Shown here: piece by piece, positions 31,713 through 41,300 of the stretch
Layout of the letters: every line of letters starts with the position of its first letter
Numbering within the stretch: the first letter of the stretch is position 1
The notes under the pieces: model-generated
The model's input: the letters and a program-made list of their open reading frames with translations, nothing else
Database searches by the model: none
What the model was told of the DNA's origin: nothing
NCBI RefSeq assembly: GCF_003935375.1
Contig: NZ_RHQM01000026.1
Coordinates: 1-41,998, forward strand
Direction of reading: 5' to 3'
Source: Stutzerimonas xanthomarina
GTDB taxonomy: Bacteria; Pseudomonadota; Gammaproteobacteria; Pseudomonadales; Pseudomonadaceae
DNA: 41,998 nucleotides
Program-made: the position numbers and the translations under genes

Positions 31713-32606
31713 TCAGCGACTCGAAAGCCTGTCGCCGCGCTCGAAACGCCAGGTGCGGATGATCTCCACCTGGTCGAACTTCTGCGCCAGTTCGCCGGTG
31801 AAGGGCGCAAAAGGCGCTGCCAGTCGCACGATGCGCAGCGCGGCATCGTCCAGCACTGGCTTGCCGGATGACTCGATCACGCGCAGCTCCTGAATGGTGC
31901 CGTCGCGGTTGATGGTCACCAGCATGCGCAGGCTGCCGTAGATCTGCTGGCGGCGGGCCTCATCGGGATAGTTGAGGTTGCCGATGCGCTCGACCTTCTT
32001 GCGCCATTCGTCGCGATACCAGGCGCTGATGTCGCGCATGGTGGCGGCGCTGTTCTGTCGGCTGACCCTGGGGCGCTTGGCATAGCGCTCGACCTCTTGT
32101 GCCAGCTCGGCTTCGAGGCTGGCGATCTCCGCGCTCAATTGTGAGCTGTCGAATGCCGGCGCTGCTTGCGGCTCGGGCTGCGGTGGCGTCTGTTGCTTGA
32201 CGTCGGCCTTTTCGCGCTGTGGGCTGCGAGTGGTGACGACGGTCTTCGCCGGTTCCGGCCGGGTGCTGCGAGGCGGTGCTGCCGGTGGGGTCACCTTGCG
32301 TACCTCGGTATCCTGGAACTGCGCTTGCTCGGTGGTTTTCGGCGTGGCCTTGTGCTCCAGCGTGCCGCTGCCCTGCTGATTGTCCTGGGCGAGGAAATCC
32401 GCTTCCTTGGGCTTCTCTTCGCTTTTGAAGGTCGACAGGGTGATTTCCAGCGTCTTGCTGATCTGCTTCGGCTCGGAGAGGGTAAAGCCAAGCCCGAGAA
32501 TCAAGGCCAGATGCAATGCGGTAGCCAGAAAAAGCGTGAAGCCGAGCCTGTCCGCCGGGCGGACTCGGGTGGTTTCAGGCACGGGATGGCGGATAGCGGC
32601 GTTCAT
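31713..32606 (-). CDS. tonB3: TonB-family energy transducer (TonB3-like)
   Basis: A 297-residue TonB-type protein: one N-terminal membrane segment (LGFTLFLATALHLALILGLGFTL, about residues 20-42), a periplasmic Pro/Lys/Gln-rich spacer, a helical stretch (SQLSAEIASLEAELAQEVERYA) and a C-terminal TonB domain (YPDEARRQQIYGSLRMLVTI to IRTWRFERG). In P. aeruginosa the homologue between gshB and algH (TonB3, PA0406) is required for normal twitching and pilus assembly. The position beside pilG supports the same role; TonB-ExbBD partners are not in the window. ATG 32606 gives the expected short N-terminal tail. Confidence 0.88.
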   Translation of the reverse strand: MNAAIRHPVPETTRVRPADRLGFTLFLATALHLALILGLGFTLSEPKQISKTLEITLSTFKSEEKPKEADFLAQDNQQGSGTLEHKATPKTTEQAQFQDTEVRKVTPPAAPPRSTRPEPAKTVVTTRSPQREKADVKQQTPPQPEPQAAPAFDSSQLSAEIASLEAELAQEVERYAKRPRVSRQNSAATMRDISAWYRDEWRKKVERIGNLNYPDEARRQQIYGSLRMLVTINRDGTIQELRVIESSGKPVLDDAALRIVRLAAPFAPFTGELAQKFDQVEIIRTWRFERGDRLSSR

Positions 32607-32645
32607 CGCAGGTCGGGTCGGCTCGAAGTGCCGCGCAGTCTGCCG

Positions 32646-32682
32646 GCTTTGAGCTTGGAGTCGCAAGCTCCAAGCTCAAAGC
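32646..32682. repeat. Perfect 15-bp hairpin between gshB and tonB3
   Basis: GCTTTGAGCTTGGAG (32646-32660) and CTCCAAGCTCAAAGC (32668-32682) are exact reverse complements around the loop TCGCAAG. It lies 11 bases after the gshB stop on the minus strand, upstream of tonB3. There is no T run, so it could be a REP-like element or a 3'-end stabiliser. Confidence 0.8.
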
Positions 32683-32693
32683 TGTTAGCTGGT

Positions 32694-33644
32694 TCAACCT
32701 TGCAGCTTCGCCGCGATCGCGTCCATGAGCCGTTCGCCGATGCGGGTATCAAAGGCATTGTCGATTTCGCGGATGCAGGTCGGGCTGGTGATGTTGATTT
32801 CGGTGAGGTAGTCGCCGATCACATCCAGGCCGACAAACAGCAAGCCGCGCTTGCGTAGTTCCGGGCCGACGATCGCTGCAATCTCGCGGTCGCGATCCGA
32901 CAGCGGCTGTGCCACGCCGCGACCACCCGCGGCCAGATTGCCGCGCGTCTCGCCAGCGGCGGGGATTCGCGCCAGGCAATAGGGGGTCGGCTCGCCATCG
33001 ATCATCAGGATGCGCTTGTCGCCGTCCTTGATCGCGGGAATGTATCGCTGAGCCATGATTTGGCGGCTGCCATGCTCGGTCAGAACCTCGAGAATAACCG
33101 ACAGATTCGGGTCGCCCTCGCGATGACGAAAGATCGATGCACCGCCCATCTCGTCGAGGGGTTTGAGAATGATGTCACGGTGCTCGCGGGCGAACTCGCG
33201 GAGAATGTCCGAGCGCCGACTGACCAGTGTCGGCGGGGTGCATTGTGGAAACTGGGTGGCGAAGAACTTCTCGTTGCAGTCGCGCAGGCTCTGCGGTCGA
33301 TTGACCACCAGCGTTCCGGCCTTTTCCGCCAGTTCCAGCAGATAGGTTGCGTAGACATACTCGCTGTTGAAAGGCGGGTCCTTGCGCATGAGGATCACGT
33401 CCAGATCAGTCAGGGCCGCATCGACCTCCCCATCCTTCTCGAACCAATGTTGTGGGTCGTTGAATACCCGCAGCGGGCACATGCGCGCCCGGGCCTGATT
33501 GCCGAGCTGATATAGGTCGCGCTGCTCCATGTAGAACAGTGTCCAGCCTCGCGCCTGGGCCGCCAGCAGCATGGCCAGCGAGCTGTCCTTCTTGAAGGCG
33601 ATCTGCGCGATAGGGTCCATGATGATCCCGACGCGAACGGTCAT
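32694..33644 (-). CDS. gshB: Glutathione synthetase GshB
   Basis: GshB joins gamma-glutamylcysteine and glycine to make glutathione with ATP hydrolysis. The 316-residue ATP-grasp protein begins VRVGIIMDPIAQIAFKKDSSLAM and shows MRKDPPFNSEYVYATYLLE, VNRPQSLRDCNEKFF, KPLDEMGGASIFR, QRYIPAIKDGDKRILMIDGEP, GRGVAQPLSDRD and VGLDVIGDYLTEINITSPTC. It is divergent from pilG with a 236-base gap and begins the gshB-to-pyrC' run. Confidence 0.97.
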   Translation of the reverse strand: MTVRVGIIMDPIAQIAFKKDSSLAMLLAAQARGWTLFYMEQRDLYQLGNQARARMCPLRVFNDPQHWFEKDGEVDAALTDLDVILMRKDPPFNSEYVYATYLLELAEKAGTLVVNRPQSLRDCNEKFFATQFPQCTPPTLVSRRSDILREFAREHRDIILKPLDEMGGASIFRHREGDPNLSVILEVLTEHGSRQIMAQRYIPAIKDGDKRILMIDGEPTPYCLARIPAAGETRGNLAAGGRGVAQPLSDRDREIAAIVGPELRKRGLLFVGLDVIGDYLTEINITSPTCIREIDNAFDTRIGERLMDAIAAKLQG

Positions 33645-33880
33645 GGGGTGTTCTCCGGCAATGGGCGGCGAAGCGCCGCCAGTGGCTCAAAATGTCGCTG
33701 CAGATTGGCTGTGGTTGTGCACTGGGTCAAGGAAAATCCGGATGCTTTTCCGGTTGATAGCGTGTGCATGAGGAGTGTGCTAAAAAGGTCCGGCGATTGG
33801 GTGCAGCCCATCGGTGGCAGGGCCTCCGGCGCACTGACATAACGATAAACTACGACTCACCGAGGCGATGGTAGGGCGAA
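33645..33880. other. Intergenic region between gshB and pilG
   Basis: This 236-base gap separates divergent gshB and pilG and must carry both promoters. TAAACT at 33846-33851, 35 bases before pilG, resembles a -10 box, but no good -35 lies upstream. A short AT-rich stem GGAAAA / TTTTCC (33731-33736, 33746-33751) is present. Nothing else was recognised. Confidence 0.4.
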
Positions 33881-34288
33881 ATGGAACAGCACTCCGAGGG
33901 CTTGAAGGTCATGGTGATCGACGATTCGAAAACGATTCGTCGCACTGCTGAAACCCTGCTGAAGAAAGTAGGTTGCGATGTCATCACCGCTGTGGACGGT
34001 TTCGATGCGCTCGCCAAGATTGCGGATACTCATCCCCGCATCATCTTTGTCGATATTATGATGCCCAGGCTGGACGGTTATCAGACCTGTGCGTTGATCA
34101 AGAACAACAGTTCCTTCAAGTCGACGCCGGTGATCATGCTGTCTTCCAAAGATGGCCTGTTCGACAAGGCCAAAGGGCGTATTGTCGGATCCGATCAATA
34201 CCTTACCAAGCCGTTCAGCAAAGAAGAGCTGCTCGGTGCGATCAAGGCGCATGTCCCTGATTTCGCACCGGTGGAGCAAGCATCCTGA
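33881..34288 (+). CDS. pilG: Type IV pilus response regulator PilG
   Basis: PilG is a single-domain CheY-like receiver of the Pil-Chp system, phosphorylated by ChpA and linked to pilus extension and cAMP signalling. The 135-residue protein has the acidic pair and lysine of a receiver: VMVIDDSKTIRRT, phospho-acceptor Asp in IIFVDIMMPRLDGYQ (about residue 58), SSK, and the TKPF lysine. It lacks an output domain. It begins the pilGHIJK-chpA operon. PilH follows after 43 bases. Confidence 0.97.
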   Translation: MEQHSEGLKVMVIDDSKTIRRTAETLLKKVGCDVITAVDGFDALAKIADTHPRIIFVDIMMPRLDGYQTCALIKNNSSFKSTPVIMLSSKDGLFDKAKGRIVGSDQYLTKPFSKEELLGAIKAHVPDFAPVEQAS

Positions 34289-34331
34289 AGTTCGGCATTG
34301 TTTGCCGCTGAAGCCTTCCTATGGAGAAATC

Positions 34332-34697
34332 ATGGCTCGCGTTCTGATTGTTGATGATTCGCCGACCGAAATGTACAAGCTCACCGCCATGCTTGAGAAG
34401 AATGGCCATGTGGTGCTTAAAGCAGAGAATGGCGCTGACGGCGTCGCGCTGGCTCGTCAGGAAAAGCCGGATGCCGTGTTGATGGATATTGTCATGCCCG
34501 GGCTGAATGGTTTTCAGGCTACGCGCCAACTGACCAAAGATTCTGAAACCAGTCACATTCCGGTGATCATCGTCACCACCAAGGATCAGGAAACCGATAA
34601 GGTCTGGGGAAAACGCCAAGGCGCCAAGGATTACCTGACCAAACCGGTGGACGAAGCCACATTGCTGAAGACCCTGAATGCCGTTCTGGCGGGCTGA
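34332..34697 (+). CDS. pilH: Type IV pilus response regulator PilH
   Basis: PilH is the second single-domain receiver of the Pil-Chp system and is thought to act with retraction and as a phosphate sink. The 121-residue protein starts MARVLIVDDSPTEMYKL, has the phospho-acceptor Asp in VLMDIVMPGLNGFQ (about residue 52), and the TKP lysine. The ATG at 34332 has GGAG six bases upstream; an earlier overlapping frame inside pilG is not a credible extension. Confidence 0.97.
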   Translation: MARVLIVDDSPTEMYKLTAMLEKNGHVVLKAENGADGVALARQEKPDAVLMDIVMPGLNGFQATRQLTKDSETSHIPVIIVTTKDQETDKVWGKRQGAKDYLTKPVDEATLLKTLNAVLAG

Positions 34698-34738
34698 CGC
34701 CGCGGTAGCCAACACTCGGACAAAGGGACGTGGCCAGC

Positions 34739-35275
34739 ATGCCTGACATGCAAACGCCGTTTCAGCAGTTGCTGGAGCTAGATAAACGTTGCCGCACGTA
34801 CGCGGCAGGCCTGCCTTCTCAGCAGGAAGCCGTACAAACCTGGGGAGGGATCGGCTTTCGGATGGGGGGGCGCTTGTTCGTCGCTCCAATGGGGGAGGTT
34901 GGCGAAATCCTGCATGAGCCGCGCTATACGTTGCTTCCCGGCGTCAAGAGTTGGGTAAAGGGCGTGGCGAACGTGCGCGGCAGATTGTTGCCTGTGATGG
35001 ACCTTTGTGGGTATTTCGGGCTTGAGCTTTCGGCACTGCGCAAGCAGCGCAGGGTGCTGGTGGTGGATCACCAGGAAGTGTTCGCCGGACTGACTGTCGA
35101 TGAAGTCTTCGGCATGCAGCATTTCGCGGTGGAAACCTTCTCGGAGGAGTTGCCTCCGATCGAGGCATCGATTCAGCCATTCATTCATGGTGTGTTCCAG
35201 CGCGAGCAGCCCTGGCTGGTCTTCAGCCCGCACGCATTGGCTACGCATCAGGCGTTTCTGGACGTCGCGTTTTAG
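34739..35275 (+). CDS. pilI: CheW-like adaptor PilI
   Basis: PilI is a CheW-like coupling protein that links the PilJ receptor to the ChpA kinase. The 178-residue protein has the CheW fold: FRMGGRLFVAPMGEVGEILHEP, LLPGVKSWVKGVANVRGRLLPVMDL and VLVVDHQEVFAGLTVDEVFGMQHF. The ATG at 34739 gives a protein beginning MPDMQTPFQQLLELDKRC, matching the known family start; a GTG three codons earlier is also open. Confidence 0.95.
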   Translation: MPDMQTPFQQLLELDKRCRTYAAGLPSQQEAVQTWGGIGFRMGGRLFVAPMGEVGEILHEPRYTLLPGVKSWVKGVANVRGRLLPVMDLCGYFGLELSALRKQRRVLVVDHQEVFAGLTVDEVFGMQHFAVETFSEELPPIEASIQPFIHGVFQREQPWLVFSPHALATHQAFLDVAF

Positions 35276-35350
35276 TTGTAGGTGGGTCGACCAAGGTCGG
35301 CCTTTTGGTTCTTGGATGGAAACGACGGGGGTCCAGGCGGGGGCCGGATA

Positions 35351-37399
35351 ATGATCAAAATGAATGCTAATGCTTTGTTGAGCGGGGTGCGCAGCAATAC
35401 GCTGACCACCGGTTTGTTTATCGTGCTGATCGTATCGATCGTGCTGCTGTTCGCGAACTTCGCGTACGTCAACACTCAGGCCGATCACGATAACGAATAC
35501 ATCGCTCACGCAGGAGAGCTGCGCGTACTGTCCCAGCAGATCGCCAAGGATGCCGTGGAAGCGGCGACCGGCACGCAGGAGGCGTTCGCGTCTCTGAAGC
35601 AGGCCCGGAACGACTTCAACCAGCGCTGGGCCTATCTCTCGCAAGGAAACGAGAACATCGGTCTGCCGGCGGTTCCCGAGTCGTTGCGCGATGAAGTCAA
35701 CGCGGTGGAGCAGGACTGGAACACGCTGCGTCGCGATACCGACGCCATCCTGGCCAGTGAGCAGACTGTCCTGTCGCTCCACCAGGTAGCCAGCACCCTC
35801 GCCGAAACCATTCCTCAGCTCCAAGTCGAGTATGAGGAGGTCGTCGACATCCTGTTGGAAAGTGGTGCGCCAGCAGCCCAGGTTTCGGTTGCCCAGCGCC
35901 AGTCGCTGCTGGCCGAGCGTATCCTCGGTTCGGTGAACAAGGTGCTGTCCGGTGACCAGGACTCGGTACAGGCGGCCGATATGTTCGGTCGTGATGCCAG
36001 TCTTTTCGGTCGAGTCCTGAATGCGATGATCGAAGGCAACGTCGCCATGGGCATCACTGCGGTGGCCGACGAAGAGGCGCTGGATCGTCTCTCGGAGATC
36101 GCTGAGCTCTTCCAGTTCGTATCCGGATCGGTGGACGAAATTCTCGAAACGTCGCCTGAACTGTTCCAGGTGCGCGAGTCAGCTAACAGCATCTTCGAGG
36201 TTTCGCAGACCCTGCTCGACAAGACCTCCGCGCTGTCGCAAGGCCTGCAGAGCCGCGCCGATGCCCGTTATCTCAACACCATCCTCGGTTACGTGCTGGG
36301 CGCCATTGCGCTGGCCTCGATCATCCTGATTGGTCTGGTAATGGTTCAGGAAGCACGCCGCCGCCTGAGCGAAACCGCTGAGAAGAACGAGCGTAACCAG
36401 GCTGCGATTCTGCGACTGCTCGATGAAATCGGCGATCTCGCAGACGGTGACCTTACGGTGGCCGCGACCGTTACCGAAGACTTCACCGGTGCGATTGCCG
36501 ACTCGATCAACTACTCCATCGACCAGCTGCGCGAACTGGTAGCCACCATCAACCAGACCGCTGTTCAGGTATCGGGCGCTGCGCAGGAAACCCAGGCGAC
36601 TGCAATGCACCTCGCCGAGGCCTCCGAACACCAGGCCCAGGAAATTGCCGGTGCTTCTGCTGCCATCAACGAAATGGCGGTTTCCATTGACCAGGTATCG
36701 GCCAACGCCGCGGAATCCTCGGCGGTAGCAGAACGTTCGGTAGCCATTGCCAACAAGGGCAACGAGGTGGTGCACAACACCATCACCGGCATGGACAACA
36801 TTCGCGAGCAGATCCAGGACACGTCCAAGCGGATCAAGCGTCTCGGTGAGTCGTCCCAGGAGATCGGTGACATCGTCAGCCTGATTAACGACATTGCCGA
36901 CCAGACCAACATCCTTGCACTCAACGCGGCGATCCAGGCATCCATGGCGGGCGACGCAGGCCGCGGCTTCGCCGTGGTAGCGGACGAAGTACAGCGCCTG
37001 GCTGAACGCTCTTCCGCGGCGACCAAGCAGATCGAGGCACTGGTAAAGACCATTCAGACCGACACCAACGAGGCGGTCATCTCGATGGAACAGACCACCT
37101 CCGAAGTGGTGCGCGGTGCGCGTCTGGCGCAGGACGCCGGTGTGGCACTGGAAGAGATCGAGAAGGTATCGAAGACGCTTGCGGCGCTGATCCAGAACAT
37201 CTCCAACGCGGCACGTCAGCAGGCTTCTTCGGCCGGCCACATCTCCAACACCATGAACGTGATCCAGGAGATCACGTCGCAGACCTCGTCGGGTACCACC
37301 GCTACGGCCAAGAGCATCGGTAATTTGGCCAAGATGGCCAACGAGATGCGCCATTCCGTTTCCGGCTTTACCCTGCCGGATGCTCCGGATCAGGCCTGA
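35351..37399 (+). CDS. pilJ: Type IV pilus methyl-accepting chemoreceptor PilJ
   Basis: PilJ is the receptor of the Pil-Chp array, proposed to sense the pilus or surface contact. The 682-residue protein has a membrane segment at about 19-39, a periplasmic region with two PilJ-type helical domains, a second membrane segment at about 311-332, a HAMP linker, and a methyl-accepting signalling domain. Its hairpin tip is near residues 512-555 (DIADQTNILALNAAIQASMAGDAGRGFAVVADEVQRLAER). The M-G-D variant beside the tip is typical of PilJ. The ATG at 35351 excludes a 23-codon upstream extension. Confidence 0.96.
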   Translation: MIKMNANALLSGVRSNTLTTGLFIVLIVSIVLLFANFAYVNTQADHDNEYIAHAGELRVLSQQIAKDAVEAATGTQEAFASLKQARNDFNQRWAYLSQGNENIGLPAVPESLRDEVNAVEQDWNTLRRDTDAILASEQTVLSLHQVASTLAETIPQLQVEYEEVVDILLESGAPAAQVSVAQRQSLLAERILGSVNKVLSGDQDSVQAADMFGRDASLFGRVLNAMIEGNVAMGITAVADEEALDRLSEIAELFQFVSGSVDEILETSPELFQVRESANSIFEVSQTLLDKTSALSQGLQSRADARYLNTILGYVLGAIALASIILIGLVMVQEARRRLSETAEKNERNQAAILRLLDEIGDLADGDLTVAATVTEDFTGAIADSINYSIDQLRELVATINQTAVQVSGAAQETQATAMHLAEASEHQAQEIAGASAAINEMAVSIDQVSANAAESSAVAERSVAIANKGNEVVHNTITGMDNIREQIQDTSKRIKRLGESSQEIGDIVSLINDIADQTNILALNAAIQASMAGDAGRGFAVVADEVQRLAERSSAATKQIEALVKTIQTDTNEAVISMEQTTSEVVRGARLAQDAGVALEEIEKVSKTLAALIQNISNAARQQASSAGHISNTMNVIQEITSQTSSGTTATAKSIGNLAKMANEMRHSVSGFTLPDAPDQA

Positions 37400-37436
37400 C
37401 TTGAGCAGTGCGGCAGTCATCTGATGGCTGCCGCCG

Positions 37437-38327
37437 ATGATCATGAGCGAGGGGCAGGGCATGCAGCCGAGGTTTGACTGGGCATTGGAGCCCTTGGCCG
37501 ATATGTCGCCGGCGGAATTCCATGACTGGCAGACGCTCCTCGAAGAGCGCTCCGGCATGGTCGTCAGCGAACGCAGGCGCAGCTTCCTGCAGACCAATCT
37601 GAGCGCTCGCATGCGCGAGGTCGGTGCTCCCGACTATGCCAGCTACTATCGGCAGGTCACCTCCGGCCCCCGTGGTGCTGTCGAGTGGTCGACCCTCATG
37701 GACAGGCTGACCGTTCAGGAAACACGTTTCTTCCGTCATCCCGCTTCTTTTGATCTGCTCGAAACCTACTTGCGCCAGCGTCTGGAGCAGGAGTCGATCA
37801 AGCGACCCCTGGCGCTGTGGAGCGTGGGTTGCGCAAGTGGTGAAGAGACGTACTCGCTAGCCATGGCCACCGCCGAGGCGCTGGCGGGACGCGAATTCGA
37901 CGGCAGCTTCGGGGTCACCGGTACGGATATCAGTCTGAGCGCGCTGGCCAAGTCCCGAACAGCGGTCTACAGCGCGCGCAAGCTGGAGCAGGTCGAACCG
38001 GCGTTGCGTGAGCGTTATTTCCTGTCGCTATCCGATGATCGTTTTCAAGTGATTCCCGGCCTGGCCGCACGTGTGTGCTTTGCAAGGCTCAATGTGCTGG
38101 AACTGGCGAACTCGCCCGTTTCCAGCATGGACGTTATTTTCTGTCAGAACCTGCTGATCTATTTCCGCCGCTGGCGTCGCCGAGAAATCCTCAATCGCCT
38201 GGCAGATTGCCTGGCTCCGGGGGGATTGTTGGTGATCGGTGTAGGTGAAGTGGTCGGTTGGCAGCATCCGGGATTGCTTCCGGTGGCCAACGATCAGGTT
38301 CTGGCTTTTACCCGGAAAAGTTTATGA
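37437..38327 (+). CDS. pilK: CheR-like methyltransferase PilK
   Basis: PilK methylates glutamates of the PilJ receptor using S-adenosylmethionine. The 296-residue protein has the CheR N-terminal helical domain (RSGMVVSERRRSFLQTNLSARMRE) and catalytic domain with TVQETRFFRHPASFDLL, the SAM motif LWSVGCASGEETYSLAM, VTGTDISLSALAKSR and MDVIFCQNLLIYF. The start may be the ATG at 37437, 37443 or 37461. Its stop overlaps the chpA start (ATGA). Confidence 0.94.
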   Translation: MIMSEGQGMQPRFDWALEPLADMSPAEFHDWQTLLEERSGMVVSERRRSFLQTNLSARMREVGAPDYASYYRQVTSGPRGAVEWSTLMDRLTVQETRFFRHPASFDLLETYLRQRLEQESIKRPLALWSVGCASGEETYSLAMATAEALAGREFDGSFGVTGTDISLSALAKSRTAVYSARKLEQVEPALRERYFLSLSDDRFQVIPGLAARVCFARLNVLELANSPVSSMDVIFCQNLLIYFRRWRRREILNRLADCLAPGGLLVIGVGEVVGWQHPGLLPVANDQVLAFTRKSL

Positions 38328-41300
38328 GCGGAGTCGCTATGGGTGATCGGCACGATTATGTCGCCCTGGAGTGGGTGAAAGGCGAGATTGCCGAGACGCT
38401 TAAGCAGGCGCGTCAGGCTCTGGAGGCGTTCGTCGAGAACCCACAGGACTCGACCCGGATGCGCTTTTGCCTGACCTATGTGCATCAGGTCCACGGCACT
38501 CTGCAGATGGTGGAGTTCTTCGGCGCAGCATTGCTAGCCGAGGAAATGGAGCAGCTGGCGCGGGCCCTGCTCGATGAGCGGGTGGCCAATCAGGGCGAGG
38601 CGCTCGAGGTGATGATGCAGGCCATCCTGCAGCTGCCTGCCTATCTGGACCGCATTCAGAGTGCGCGCCGCGACCTGCCGATGGTCGTGCTGCCGCTGCT
38701 TAACGACCTGCGCGCTGCTCGCGGTGAAAAGCTGCTTTCTGAAACCAGCCTATTTTCACCCGACCTGTCCGGACGCACGCCGGCGCTTTCCCAGGAGTCG
38801 GTCGAGCGTCTGCGTACGAACGAGCTGCCGGCCCTGCTGCGCAAGCTGCGCCAGATGCTGCAGGTTGCGCTGGTTGGGGTGATTCGCAACCAGGACCTGC
38901 CGACCAATCTCGGCTACATGGCGCGCGTATTCGCCCGCCTGGAAATGCTCTGCAAGGATGCGCCACTGGCGGCGCTATGGCAGATCGCCTCGGGCATGGT
39001 CGAAGGTCTGGCCAGTGGCGGCGTGAGCAACGGCACCTCCGTCCGCACCTTGTTGCGACAGGTAGACAAGCAGCTCAAGCGGTTGGTCGAGGAAGGCGCT
39101 GATGGCCTAAATCAGGCTGCGCCTGATGAGCTGATCAAGAACCTGCTCTTCTACGTCGCCAAGGCGCCGGGGCAGACGCCCCGTATCCAGGCGTTAAAGC
39201 AGCTTTACCGCCTCGACGAAGCGCTGCCGGACAGCGCCGTGGTCGATCAGGAGCGTGCTCAGCTGGCTGGTCCCGACCGTGGCGCGATGCGCTCGGTGGT
39301 CGCTGCCCTTTGTGAAGAGCTGGTGCGGGTAAAGGACAGCCTGGACCTGTTCGTGCGCAGCGATCGCAAGGTCATTGCCGAGCTGTCCAGCCTTGAGGTC
39401 CCGCTCAAGCAGATCGCCGATACCTTGGCAGTGCTCGGCTTCGCTCAACCGCGCAAGATCATTCTCGATCAGATCGTCCTCGTCCAGTCCGTAGCGCAGG
39501 GGCAGCAGGCGCCCGACGACGCCATCCTGATGGATATCGCCGGTGCGTTGCTCTATGTCGAGGCTACGTTGGCCGGCATGGTCGGCGGTCCCGCGGAGGA
39601 GCGCAGCGAAGCAAGCCACCTGCCGACCACCGATGTTGCCCAGATTCACCAGTTGGTCATTCGCGAAGCGCGTAACGGGCTGGAGCAGGCCAAGGACGCA
39701 ATCATCGAATTCATTGCCTCGCAATGGAACCACGAGCATCTGGCCCGGGTGCCGGATCTGCTCACTCAGGTTCGCGGCGGTCTGGCGATGATTCCCCTGG
39801 AGCGTGCTGCGTCCCTGCTGCAAGCCTGCAATGGCTACATCCAGGATCAGCTTCTGGCGCGACAGGCTGTGCCGGACTGGCAGAGCCTGGATACCCTGGC
39901 TGACGCGATCACCAGCGTCGAGTATTACCTCGAGCGACTGTCCGAGGATTGCGGCACCCAGGGCGATCTGATTCTGGATGTGGCCGAAGAAAGCCTGCAG
40001 AACCTCGGCTACTCGCTGGGACATGCAAATGCACCGATGAAGGTCGCGGCGCTCGAGAGCGAATTCGCCGATCCGCTGGACGAGATCGAAGTGCTGCCTG
40101 AGGAGCCGGACGCAAGTCTGGATGCATTCGACTCCGTTGCGGTCGACCAGGAAGAATCTCCGGCACCGATGGACCCTGATTTCTTGAGCGAGGCGCAAGC
40201 GCCACTCGAGAGCCGTGATGCGGAGAACGCGGCGGAGGCCGAGGAAAGCGAGTGGACGCTGGAAGACCTGTCCGGCGATGAAGAAATTATTTTCAACCTG
40301 CCAGAAGAGATGCCGGCGTCCGAAACGCCTCCAGACTCACTTGAAGATGAGGCGGACCTGAGCGAATGGAGCGATGCGCAGGTCGCCGAGCTCGATCTTC
40401 CGGAAGTGAGCCTGCCAGATTATTATTCCGAACCTGAAAGCCTGCAGGTCGAAGTCGAGCCTGTACTCAGCCTTGAGGAAGTCATGGCGGCGCCGGTCGC
40501 AGCCATCAACCCGCCTGCTCAGGATGTACCGCCTAGCCTCCTGCCGCCTCCTGCCGACGAAGAACCGGTCGACGAGGACCTGCTGGAAGTCTTCATCGAG
40601 GAAGCGGCAGAAGTTCTGGAGGCGATTGGCGAGCAGTTGCCACTCTGGCTTGCCGACAGTGACAACAAGGATGCCCTGGGCGAAGTGCGACGTGCATTCC
40701 ACACGCTCAAGGGCAGTGGGCGGATGGTGCGTGCACTGGTCATCGGCGAGTTGGCGTGGTCCATCGAGAACCTGCTCAATCGGGTTCTCGATCGCAGCAT
40801 CCAGCCGACCGACTCGGTGAGGCAGGTCGTGTGTGATGTCGTTGCACTCATGCCGGCCCTCGTCGATGAGTTCGCAGCCAAGGCCCAGCGCCAGCGTGAT
40901 GACGTCGATCACCTTGCGGCAGCAGCGCATGCCCTGGCCAAGGGGCAGTCAGTGGTGCTTTCGCAGCCTGCTGAGACGTCTGCTGCGATTGCGGACGAGC
41001 CTGCCTCGTCCGCGGCGCCGCAAGACGATGACGACGCACTGGACCCCCAGTTGCTGGAAATTTTTCGCAACGAGGCCGAATCGCATCTGACCACGCTGGT
41101 CAGTTTTCTCGCCGATTGCGCCCAGCGCCTGCCGCAGCCGGTGACCGATGCACTGCAACGTGCCCTGCACACGCTCAAGGGTAGTGCGCACATGGCCGGC
41201 ATCCTGCCGGTGGCGGAAATCGCAACGCCTCTGGAGAAGATGGTCAAGGAATTCAAGACCAACCTGATCCAGATGGACCTGGCCGAAGCCGAGCTGCTGC

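Noticed and set aside
33731..33751. Stem GGAAAA/TTTTCC upstream of gshB as a terminator
   Set aside because: It lies between two divergent gene starts, where no transcript is expected to end, and the stem is weak.
33715..33760. Possible second copy of the 13844 palindrome (shares TTGTGC, GGTCAAGG and TCCGGAT)
   Set aside because: Only scattered short matches in similar order and no matching second arm; likely chance.
36179..37612. 477-codon open frame antisense to pilJ
   Set aside because: It mirrors the repetitive helical coding of PilJ and has no recognisable domain.
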